Assembly: GCA_023461035.1 (NCBI GenBank)
Contig: JAEWOD010000016.1
Coordinates: 186,001 to 250,000, forward strand
DNA from: Bacteroidota bacterium
Lineage (GTDB): Bacteria; Bacteroidota; Bacteroidia; Flavobacteriales; Weeksellaceae
Direction of reading: 5' to 3'
DNA: 64,000 nt
Part shown: positions 24,539-31,899 of the stretch, piece by piece
Numbering within the stretch: the first letter of the stretch is position 1
Layout: each line of letters starts with the position of its first letter
Notes under the pieces: generated by a model
Told to the model about the DNA's origin: nothing
The model's input: only the letters and a program-made list of their open reading frames with translations
The model's database searches: none
Translations under genes and position numbers: made by a program

Positions 24539-25477
24539 ATGAAAGTATTGTTTATATCGAGTTATTTATTTGGTTATCTGGATTATGTGGTAGATGAGAT
24601 GAAACGGCAAGGACATGAAGTCACCTATTTGAATTATGACAAACCTCCTTTTGAATATATCTATCAGTCAAAATTCCAACATTTTTTTTCAGGTGTGAAA
24701 AAATTAGCAGGTGTCAATGAAAAAAAAGAATTTCGTCACCGTTTTCTGAAAAAGAATTTAAAGGACCAAACCTTTGATAAAACCATCATTATCCACGGTC
24801 AATATCTTTTGGATAAAAGCCACCGTTTCCTAAAATCTATTTCCGGCGAATACATCGCTTTTCTTTTTGACGGTTTAGGAAAAATGCCACGACAGCGAAA
24901 TATAGTGCCCTTTTTTGATAAAATTTATTCGTATGATCCGGAAGATTGTGAAAAAGAAGGTTTTCATTTTTTGACCAATTATATTCCGACTGAAAATTAC
25001 AGGAGTAAGACTTTTGAGTATTTGGTGTATAACATCAGTTCGCTAGATCATCGGCTTGAAATTTTGAAAAGATTTGCCGAATATTTTAATCAGCATGGTA
25101 TTTCTTATGACTTTCAATTGGTGAATAGCAAATTAAAGGAATTGGAAAATTTTCATATTCATCCGCGCAGAATTGACCAAAAGGAAATAATGCCTCATGT
25201 GCAAAAAGCCAAAATCATTCTGGATATCAATCGGTTTGATCAGTCGGGTTTAAGTTTCAGACCTTTTGAAGCACTTGGAAATGAAAAAAAATTGATTACA
25301 AATAACCCGGAAATAAAAAAAATGAATTTTTATAATCCCGAAAATATTTGGGTAGTAGAAGGAGATGAAATCTCCATTCCCGAGGAATTCTTCAAAACGG
25401 ATTATGTAAAAGTTCCTGAAGAAATTTATGAGAAATACACCCTTCAATCTTGGGTAAAAAGAATTTTAAACACCTAG
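24539..25477 (+). CDS. Putative glycosyltransferase (CgeB/LPS biosynthesis-like)
   Basis: 312 aa. N-terminal MKVLFISSYLFGYLDYVVDEMKRQGHEV is a GT-B-like Rossmann start. Later HVQKAKIILDINRFDQSGLSFRPFEALGNEKKLITNN resembles the donor-binding half of CgeB-type glycosyltransferases (RPFEAL in place of a longer EX7E motif). It is short for a two-domain enzyme. It follows the GT4 gene by 10 bp, so both likely build the same surface glycan. Identity of the sugar unknown. Confidence 0.7.
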   Translation: MKVLFISSYLFGYLDYVVDEMKRQGHEVTYLNYDKPPFEYIYQSKFQHFFSGVKKLAGVNEKKEFRHRFLKKNLKDQTFDKTIIIHGQYLLDKSHRFLKSISGEYIAFLFDGLGKMPRQRNIVPFFDKIYSYDPEDCEKEGFHFLTNYIPTENYRSKTFEYLVYNISSLDHRLEILKRFAEYFNQHGISYDFQLVNSKLKELENFHIHPRRIDQKEIMPHVQKAKIILDINRFDQSGLSFRPFEALGNEKKLITNNPEIKKMNFYNPENIWVVEGDEISIPEEFFKTDYVKVPEEIYEKYTLQSWVKRILNT

Positions 25478-25483
25478 AAAATT

Positions 25484-26026
25484 TTGAAAGAATCAGATAA
25501 TTTAAAAAACCAAACCTTTCTCTATCCCACCGATACCACTTTTGGGATTGGTTGTGATGCGAATAATGTAGAAATGATTCAGAGGATTTTTCAAATCAAA
25601 AATCGTCCGGATTCCAAATCCTTGATTATTCTGGTGGATAATCCGGCGCGTTTGCAACGAATTGTGGATGTTCCCGATTTGGCTTGGGACATCATGGATC
25701 TGTCGGAAAAACCGGTAACCATCATTTATGAGAACCCACGAAATCTCCCCAAAGAACTAATTGCGGAGGATAACACAATTGCCATTCGGCTAACCCATGA
25801 TTTGTTTTGTAAGAAATTGATTTCGAGGTTAAATGCTCCTTTGGTTTCAACTTCTGCCAACGTTTCAGGCGAGCTAACCCCTCATTCATTTTTAGAAATT
25901 TCTCCTCAAATAAAAGAAGGGGTGGATTATATTTTCCCTGAATGTGAAACATTTGTCCCGAAATTTTCCGGTTCTTCCATCATCAAACTTTCGGCAGACG
26001 GAAAAGTGAAAGTAATCCGTGAATAA
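25484..26026 (+). CDS. tsaC: Threonylcarbamoyl-AMP synthase (Sua5/YciO/YrdC family)
   Basis: 180 aa. Makes threonylcarbamoyl-AMP for the t6A37 modification of tRNAs reading ANN codons. Motifs: FLYPTDTTFGIGCDANN, KNRPDSKSLIILVDN (the KxR and SxN nucleotide-binding residues) and APLVSTSANVSGE. The only possible start is a TTG at 25484: an in-frame TAG sits 6 bp upstream and the conserved domain begins at residue 12. It lies 6 bp after the glycosyltransferase-like gene and overlaps the region upstream of cca, another tRNA gene. Confidence 0.9.
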   Translation: MKESDNLKNQTFLYPTDTTFGIGCDANNVEMIQRIFQIKNRPDSKSLIILVDNPARLQRIVDVPDLAWDIMDLSEKPVTIIYENPRNLPKELIAEDNTIAIRLTHDLFCKKLISRLNAPLVSTSANVSGELTPHSFLEISPQIKEGVDYIFPECETFVPKFSGSSIIKLSADGKVKVIRE

Positions 26027-26051
26027 AAACTTCCATCATCCTTCAAAATTA

Positions 26052-26059
26052 TACCTTTG
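26052..26059 (+). promoter_or_regulatory. Candidate -7 element of cca
   Basis: TACCTTTG fits TAnnTTTG and ends 4 nt before the ATG at 26064, so the mRNA would be leaderless. It also argues against an in-frame start at 26019. Confidence 0.4.
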
Positions 26060-26063
26060 CAAA

Positions 26064-27479
26064 ATGAATCCGGAAAAAGCACTTTCCCATAAAATTTTTG
26101 ATGTAATCCGCCAGTCTGCAAAAGAATTGGATTTGGAAACTTATGTAGTAGGAGGGTTTGTGCGTGATTTCATGTTGGAAAGAGATCATAAGAAGGATAT
26201 CGATTTTGTGACGGTCGGAAGTGGAATTGAATTGGCAGAAAAGGTCCATTCTAAACTAAAAAACGCATCGAAACTGACGATTTTCAAAAGATTTGGGACT
26301 GCCAATTTTAAATGGGACGGTATAGAACTGGAATTTGTAGGCGCTCGCCGAGAAAGCTATTCGGAAGACAGCCGAAAACCTTTTGTGGAAGATGGTACGC
26401 TGGAAGATGACCAGAAACGCCGGGATTTTACCATCAATGCTTTGGCAATTTCGTTGAACGAAAATACGTATGGCGAATTGATGGATCCTTTTGACGGAGT
26501 CGGAGATTTGGAAAAGAAAATCCTCCGAACGCCACTTGAGCCTGATATTACTTATTCGGATGATCCTTTGCGCATGATGCGCGCAATTCGTTTCGCTGCG
26601 CAATTGAATTTTGAAATTGAAGAAAAATCTTTTCAATCTATCTTGAAAAATGCTTCGCGAATTGAGATTGTTTCCAAAGAAAGGGTGATGGACGAATTTC
26701 AAAAAATCATGCTGACGGAAAAACCATCCATAGGGTTGAAATTGCTGGATGATGCGGGGTTGATGCCATATATTTTGCCTGAATTGGTGGCGTTAAAAGG
26801 AATTGAAGAAATAGAGGGACAAACGCATAAGGATAATTTCTATCATACGCTGGAAGTGGTAGATAATATTTCTCCTCATACAGATAATCTTTGGCTTCGA
26901 TGGTCGGCATTGTTGCACGACATAGGAAAAGCACCAACCAAACGTTACGATAAAAAAATCGGATGGACATTTCATTCGCATGAATTTGTAGGTTCTAAAA
27001 TGGTTTTTAAATTGTTCAAACGGCTGAAGTTGCCATTGGGTAACCAGATGAAATATGTCCAAAAAATTGTTTTATTGAGTTCACGACCGATTTCGCTGAT
27101 TGATGAAAATGTGACGGACTCGGCACTCAGAAGGTTATTGTTTGAAGCGGCAGAGGATTTTGAAGACTTGATAACGCTTTGTAAAGCAGATATTACGACT
27201 AAAAATGAGAAAAAACAAAAACGGTTTAAGGCTAACTTCTCAATAGTTGAACAAAAAATAAAAGAAGTAGAAGAACGCGATAAAGTAAGAAATTTCCAAC
27301 CACCGGTTTCGGGAGAAGAGATTATGAAAACATTTGGCATTCAACCTTGTAAAGAAGTTGGTTTGATAAAAAACGCCATAAAAGAAGCGATTTTGGAAGG
27401 AGAGATTGAAAATAATTACGAATCTGCGTTAAAGTATATGATGGAATTAGGAAAAAAATTATATTTGAATCCAAAATAA
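26064..27479 (+). CDS. cca: CCA tRNA nucleotidyltransferase with HD domain
   Basis: 471 aa. Adds or repairs the 3' CCA end of tRNA. Head domain: YVVGGFVRDFML (GGxVRD), KDIDFVTVG (DxD metal site), RRDFTINALAISL, DDPLRMMRAIRFAAQL (ERxxxE/RRD class II features). The HD phosphohydrolase motif HTLEVV...LHDIGKAPTK follows at about residues 260-300. The start at 26064 (MNPEKALSHKIFDVI) fits the family; the longer frame from 26019 overlaps tsaC and the promoter. Confidence 0.95.
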   Translation: MNPEKALSHKIFDVIRQSAKELDLETYVVGGFVRDFMLERDHKKDIDFVTVGSGIELAEKVHSKLKNASKLTIFKRFGTANFKWDGIELEFVGARRESYSEDSRKPFVEDGTLEDDQKRRDFTINALAISLNENTYGELMDPFDGVGDLEKKILRTPLEPDITYSDDPLRMMRAIRFAAQLNFEIEEKSFQSILKNASRIEIVSKERVMDEFQKIMLTEKPSIGLKLLDDAGLMPYILPELVALKGIEEIEGQTHKDNFYHTLEVVDNISPHTDNLWLRWSALLHDIGKAPTKRYDKKIGWTFHSHEFVGSKMVFKLFKRLKLPLGNQMKYVQKIVLLSSRPISLIDENVTDSALRRLLFEAAEDFEDLITLCKADITTKNEKKQKRFKANFSIVEQKIKEVEERDKVRNFQPPVSGEEIMKTFGIQPCKEVGLIKNAIKEAILEGEIENNYESALKYMMELGKKLYLNPK

Positions 27480-27486
27480 AAAAACA

Positions 27487-28008
27487 GTGATTTATAAAAT
27501 TCGTGTAATTCTCGACACAAAAGATGATGTTTTCAGGGACATAGAAATTAGGGACAAACAAACTTTGTTTACGCTATACAAAGGGATAATGAGTGCGTTC
27601 AGTTTACAAGGAGAGGAGTTGGCTTCTTTTTATATTTCAGATGAAGCATGGAGTCAGGGGAAAGAAATTCCTTTGGAAAATATGGATGAAGGGACGGAAG
27701 ATGAAACGATGGCCGATTTTCATATTTATGAAGTGCTACCGGAAGTAGGCTCTCGGTTGATTTTTGTGTATGATTATTTTGACATGTGGACTTTTTCTGT
27801 TGAGGTGGTTTCCATAGAGGATAAAAAAGCTGTTTTAAATTATCCTTTGACAGTTTACAGATATGGAGCGATGCCGCTAAAAGCACCCAAAAGAAATATG
27901 GAGATTTTGAATTTGGAAGAAGATGAAATCATGGATGAGGATGAGGATAACGATTCTACATTTGATGATTTGGAAATAGATTCAGAAATAGATATGGATG
28001 ATTTTTAA
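27487..28008 (+). CDS. pRiA4b ORF-3/TnpR-like domain protein with acidic tail
   Basis: 173 aa starting with GTG. Residues 1-130 (YKIRVILDTKDDVFRDIEI, TLFTLYKGIMSAF, FYISDEAWSQGKEI, VGSRLIFVYDYFDMWTFSVEV) match the fold once named plasmid pRiA4b ORF-3 or IS1096 TnpR-like, found in many chromosomes without transposons. The last 35 residues are almost all Asp/Glu. Function unknown. 7 bp after cca, so likely co-transcribed. It ends at a strong terminator. Confidence 0.8.
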   Translation: MIYKIRVILDTKDDVFRDIEIRDKQTLFTLYKGIMSAFSLQGEELASFYISDEAWSQGKEIPLENMDEGTEDETMADFHIYEVLPEVGSRLIFVYDYFDMWTFSVEVVSIEDKKAVLNYPLTVYRYGAMPLKAPKRNMEILNLEEDEIMDEDEDNDSTFDDLEIDSEIDMDDF

Positions 28009-28030
28009 TCCGATCGGCATAAAAAAAATG

Positions 28031-28057
28031 AAAGCGGCCTTTAGCCGCTTTTTTTAT
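28031..28057. terminator. Bidirectional terminator between convergent genes
   Basis: AAAGCGGC pairs with GCCGCTTT around CTTTA, followed by a T run on the plus strand and preceded by an A run (T run on the minus strand). It serves the TnpR-like gene and the convergent DUF922-like gene. Confidence 0.85.
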
Positions 28058-28584
28058 TTTTGGTACTCTTTATAAAGATTCAGAGAATCTTTTATGTCCT
28101 TTTTCATGATTTTGATGAGATGCGGCTGATCTTCCAGCATGACGTTATTTTGTCGTTGTCTTTTTTCAGAATTTTTGGCAATTTTAGCAATCACATCCAA
28201 ATATTTTTGTTTGTCTTTGATTCCTTTTTTATTCATGGCAGCCATTTCTTTTCTGATTTTCCGAGCATAAAGTTCGGCATAGTCAAATTTGATTTGTTGG
28301 ATAGCCAGAATTTCCGGTTTTTTTACTTTGATCCAAGAGGCATTCCGGTCAATGAGATTGAGTATGGTGATTTTTGGAATCTCACCTTTTGCTTGTTGGG
28401 TTTCATAAGAGAATACTGTGGATAAATTGACAGCTGATCCGGCAGAAACATCTTTTGGGACTTTGGCTTTAAAATCTGCAAATGTCAATTCTCTTTCTGT
28501 TGACCATTCCAAATAATCGGGATTTAGAAACGAAAAAGAAAACAGAATTAATAACAGGCATAGTATGTTAGGAAATTTATTCAT
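28054..28584 (-). CDS. Secreted DUF922-like protein lacking the metal motif
   Basis: 176 aa with a signal peptide (MNKFPNILCLLLILFSFSFL). The pattern W(S)xxReLTFADFKAKVPKD...AGSAVNLSTVFSYE, then ASWIKVKKPEILAIQQIKFDYAELYARKIRKEM, matches DUF922, in which the helix normally reads LLxHExxHFD and binds zinc. Here that stretch is ILAIQQIKFD, so HExxH is gone. Predicted periplasmic, not catalytic. Its function is unknown. The DUF922 link is by eye and moderately sure. Confidence 0.65.
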   Translation of the reverse strand: MNKFPNILCLLLILFSFSFLNPDYLEWSTERELTFADFKAKVPKDVSAGSAVNLSTVFSYETQQAKGEIPKITILNLIDRNASWIKVKKPEILAIQQIKFDYAELYARKIRKEMAAMNKKGIKDKQKYLDVIAKIAKNSEKRQRQNNVMLEDQPHLIKIMKKDIKDSLNLYKEYQK

Positions 28585-28630
28585 TTTATGATGCTCTATC
28601 TGTGTGTTTTATAAAATTATGAAAAATAAA

Positions 28631-29923
28631 TTATTCGGGAAAAACTTCCAATAATTTTTCCAGTGCCATTCCTCTTGAGCCCTTTATGAGTAATTGGTTT
28701 TCGAGAACAGGATTTTTACTAAAATAATTTTCCGCTTCTTCCCGGCTCATGAAAGATTTAACGTTTTTATTTGAAACGGAAATTTGATGAAAAAATTTTC
28801 CTATGAGATAAATCGATTGGAAATCCAACTCCTGTGCTAAATCGGCAATTATTTTATGTTCCTTTTCAGAAGCCTCTCCCAATTCAAACATATCTCCCAG
28901 GATGACGGCTTTTTCTCCTTCTATTTTATTAAAATTATGGAGCGCAGCCTGCATGCTGCTTGGATTGGCGTTATAAGCATCCATTATGATTTTTTGTTCC
29001 TTTCGCATAATGATTTGGGAGCGGTTGTTATCCGGGACATATTCTTCAATCGCTGCTTTGATGTCTTCGACGGGAACTTCAAATTTCAAACCGATGGCAA
29101 TGGCTGCCGCTAAATTGCTTTGGTTGTATTCGCCGGCTAATTGACTTGCGATATGAGTGGATTCATAGATGATTTCCGGGCAAAATCCATTTAAAGTTTT
29201 AGAATAACTAAAAGGATATTCGGACTTTGGGTTTGTTCCAAATGTAATTTTTCGCATATCCTGGGTCAATTCGACTTGTTTCTCATCATCGCAATTCACA
29301 AAAACGGTTTTATCGTTTTTGCGTAAATAATCATAGAGTTCAGATTTTCCTTTGACAACACCTTCCTCACCTCCGAATCCTTCTAAATGAGCTTTTCCGA
29401 AATTGGTAATATAACCAAAATCGGGTTGAGCGATTTGGCTTAAAAAATCGATTTCCATTTGGTGATTGGCACCCATTTCCACAACGGCTATTTCATGGTT
29501 GGGATGAATGGAAAGCAAAGTCAGGGGAACGCCTATATGATTGTTTAGATTTCCAACAGTAGAGGCAACATTATACCGTTTACCCAAAACAGCAGTAATT
29601 AATTCCTTTGTTGTTGTTTTTCCATTACTTCCTGTCAGGGCGATGATGGGGATATTTAATTTTTCCCGATGAAATTGTGCCAATTTCTGTAATGCGTTCA
29701 GCGTGTCTTCTACATAATAAATGTCCTGGTCTTCATCGGCAAATTCTGGTTCGTCCACCACGGCAAAAAGTGCTCCTGATTTTATGGCCATTTCGGCAAA
29801 TTGATTTCCATTAAAATTATTGCCTTTCAGCGCAAAGAAAATGGATTTCATGGATATGTTACGGGTATCTGTAGAAACGTTCTGGGAACGCAAATACAGC
29901 GCATAAAGTTTTTCAATGTTCAT
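28631..29923 (-). CDS. murF: UDP-N-acetylmuramoyl-tripeptide--D-alanyl-D-alanine ligase
   Basis: 430 aa, Mur ligase fold. Adds D-Ala-D-Ala to the cytoplasmic wall precursor using ATP. N-terminal domain VSTDTRNISMKSIFFALKGNNFNGNQF, ATP loop ALTGSNGKTTTKEL, AVVEMGANHQMEIDFLSQIAQPDFGYITNFGKAHLEGFGG and C-terminal IMDAYNANPSSMQAAL, all MurF hallmarks. It follows gldJ on the same strand, an arrangement known in other gliding Flavobacteria, but a strong hairpin lies between them. Confidence 0.96.
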   Translation of the reverse strand: MNIEKLYALYLRSQNVSTDTRNISMKSIFFALKGNNFNGNQFAEMAIKSGALFAVVDEPEFADEDQDIYYVEDTLNALQKLAQFHREKLNIPIIALTGSNGKTTTKELITAVLGKRYNVASTVGNLNNHIGVPLTLLSIHPNHEIAVVEMGANHQMEIDFLSQIAQPDFGYITNFGKAHLEGFGGEEGVVKGKSELYDYLRKNDKTVFVNCDDEKQVELTQDMRKITFGTNPKSEYPFSYSKTLNGFCPEIIYESTHIASQLAGEYNQSNLAAAIAIGLKFEVPVEDIKAAIEEYVPDNNRSQIIMRKEQKIIMDAYNANPSSMQAALHNFNKIEGEKAVILGDMFELGEASEKEHKIIADLAQELDFQSIYLIGKFFHQISVSNKNVKSFMSREEAENYFSKNPVLENQLLIKGSRGMALEKLLEVFPE

Positions 29924-29942
29924 AGGAGTAAATGTATAAAAA

Positions 29943-29976
29943 ATCCCAATCTGAAATTTCAGATTGGGATAAGATT
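29943..29976 (-). terminator. 28-bp perfect palindrome between gldJ and murF
   Basis: Arms ATCCCAATCTGAAA and TTTCAGATTGGGAT (29943-29970) pair perfectly with no unpaired base. On the minus strand the stem is followed by TTTTTTATAC, so it should end most gldJ transcripts before murF. Confidence 0.75.
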
Positions 29977-29995
29977 TTATAAGAATTCTAAAGAA

Positions 29996-31741
29996 TTATT
30001 TTGTTCCTGATTTGGATCGTTTTGATTCAAAACTACCTTGATAATCCTGTGCAACACGGAATCCAATCCAACTTGTTGCTTCTGCCTGATGCAGGAATCT
30101 TCTTTGTCCTGCGTCCAGCCAATAAATTGGATCTTTCCAAGAGCCACCTTTTACAACGCGAACTTCGTCACTGATTTTGGTTGTTCTTTGAGCGTTATCT
30201 TTTTCCAGAATGACTCTTCCTTTTTCATCTACGTAAAATCTACGTTTTGGAGCATTATACATTTCCTCAGTAGAGCTTCCTGTTGATCCACCGCCCATCA
30301 AAGCCAATACAGATGAGTCACCTGAAACGGAATCTGTAGTCGGAACTTCGATGATGTTTCCTAAAGAGTCTGTCGTTGTGTTTGCAAATCCTTCGTCATA
30401 ATAATCATCTTCTACTCTTGGGTTTAAAGAGGACATACGGTCACCGTCACGATAGTTGATATTGTCTTCCTCTATTTGTTTTTTGTATTTACCCGGCAAT
30501 GATTTGTAAGCCAATTTACCACTATTCAATGTGTCAAATTCGATATCATCTTCAAATTTTTCAAATCCGCCATTCTCGTTGTCGATGGTTGTTTCATAGA
30601 CATTTCCACGGAAATAGTTGAAGTCATTTGCTTCTTCATCGATGATAGGACGATAAACGTCTGCAGTCCATTCAGCTACGTTTCCATACATTCCGTATAC
30701 CCCAAACTCATTGGACTGGAATTTTTTCACATCACTGGTGATGGCAGATCCGTCATTTCCGTAACCCCCGATTCCGGAATAGTCACCACGTCCTACTTTG
30801 AAGTTTGCCATATATTGTCCACGGGAACGACCTTTTTCTCCTCTTAATTCATTTTGAATAATGGGTTTTCCTTCATACTCATTGTATTCTCTGTCTGCAG
30901 GCAATGCAAGTGCTGCATATTCCCATTCTGTTTCAGTTGGAAGTCGGAAAGGAGTTACATCAAGTGCAGCAGTGGAACGGTTTGCTTTTTGGATACGTTG
31001 ATTGGTAGATTTGATCATAGTTTGTTTGGCCAGTCTGGTTGTATCAATCGCATCTTTTACGTTACTGTCATTATTTTTATAGGACTCCGCATCAAAGTAA
31101 TTGGAACCGTAGTTATATTCTTCGTTTGAATAATAGTCTTTACTTAAAATCCCTTTGTCCATCAAAGCTTTTTCGTTGGCTCTGTCTGTCAACCAGTCAC
31201 AATAATTGCTTGCTTGTAACCAAGTTACCCCTACTACAGGATAATAACTGAACTCTGTGGAAAATAGATAAGTTTCGTTGTCAAAATCATTTTTTGACAA
31301 TTTATTGTTAAACACTTGAGGGTCAGGGAGTGAACCTTCGTAAATATGCTTATACTGCTGTTCTTCCGGAGGGAAAACAACTTTTAACCAGGTTAAATAC
31401 TCTCTGTACTGATAGTTGGTGATTTCAGTTTCACCGATGTAGAAAGAACGAACTTGCATACGCTTTGGTGTATTATTCCAGTCGCGCATTACGTCATCTT
31501 TCACCAATCCCATGGTAAAAGAACCACCTTCAATGAATACCATTCCCGGCCAAGCTTTAACTTTTGGTTTTTTCTTCCCACTAAAAAACCAACCTTTCTG
31601 GTCATTGGGTTTCCATCCGGTTGTACTGGTGAACTTTTTGGTTCCTCCACCTTTTTTCCGGCCACCTCCATGACCCGTACAACTGACTACCGTAACCGAA
31701 ATAGCTACTAAAAGAATTGCTAAAATTCTACCCTTGTTCAT
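29996..31741 (-). CDS. gldJ: Gliding motility lipoprotein GldJ
   Basis: 581 aa. The lipoprotein signal MNKGRILAILLVAISVTVVSCTG has its lipobox Cys. The body is a formylglycine-generating-enzyme (SUMF1) fold: FIEGGSFTMG, IGETEITNYQYREYLTWL, FRLPTETEWEYAALA, YGMYGNVAEWTADVY and VVKGGSWKDPIYWLDAG...WIGFRVAQD, interrupted by insertions as in GldJ/GldK. GldJ supports gliding and the type IX secretion motor. It is divergent from porU, another T9SS gene, and upstream of murF. GldK is the close paralogue, but the neighbourhood and C terminus favour GldJ. Confidence 0.9.
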   Translation of the reverse strand: MNKGRILAILLVAISVTVVSCTGHGGGRKKGGGTKKFTSTTGWKPNDQKGWFFSGKKKPKVKAWPGMVFIEGGSFTMGLVKDDVMRDWNNTPKRMQVRSFYIGETEITNYQYREYLTWLKVVFPPEEQQYKHIYEGSLPDPQVFNNKLSKNDFDNETYLFSTEFSYYPVVGVTWLQASNYCDWLTDRANEKALMDKGILSKDYYSNEEYNYGSNYFDAESYKNNDSNVKDAIDTTRLAKQTMIKSTNQRIQKANRSTAALDVTPFRLPTETEWEYAALALPADREYNEYEGKPIIQNELRGEKGRSRGQYMANFKVGRGDYSGIGGYGNDGSAITSDVKKFQSNEFGVYGMYGNVAEWTADVYRPIIDEEANDFNYFRGNVYETTIDNENGGFEKFEDDIEFDTLNSGKLAYKSLPGKYKKQIEEDNINYRDGDRMSSLNPRVEDDYYDEGFANTTTDSLGNIIEVPTTDSVSGDSSVLALMGGGSTGSSTEEMYNAPKRRFYVDEKGRVILEKDNAQRTTKISDEVRVVKGGSWKDPIYWLDAGQRRFLHQAEATSWIGFRVAQDYQGSFESKRSKSGTK

Positions 31742-31870
31742 ATTATAATATGTGTTGTTTCTATTAAATTTTCAAAAAACGATTTGCAAAGAAAACAAAT
31801 TCTTCCGAATTCGACAAGTTTACTCCGCCTATCTTTAACGAGCTTAATCTTTTTTTATTGTGAGATAGAA

Positions 31871-31878
31871 TATATTTG
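31871..31878 (+). promoter_or_regulatory. Candidate -7 element of porU-porV
   Basis: TATATTTG fits TAnnTTTG, 21 nt before the ATG at 31900. It also excludes an in-frame TTG at 31876. A T run stands where a -33 element would be. Confidence 0.45.
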
Positions 31879-31899
31879 TCAAAATATCGTTTAGACAAC

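Noticed and set aside
26019..26063. Upstream in-frame start for cca
   Set aside because: The extension overlaps tsaC, contains the promoter-like TACCTTTG and has no counterpart in the family.
31876..31899. TTG start eight codons upstream of porU
   Set aside because: It lies in the -7 element and would precede the signal peptide with a charged stretch.
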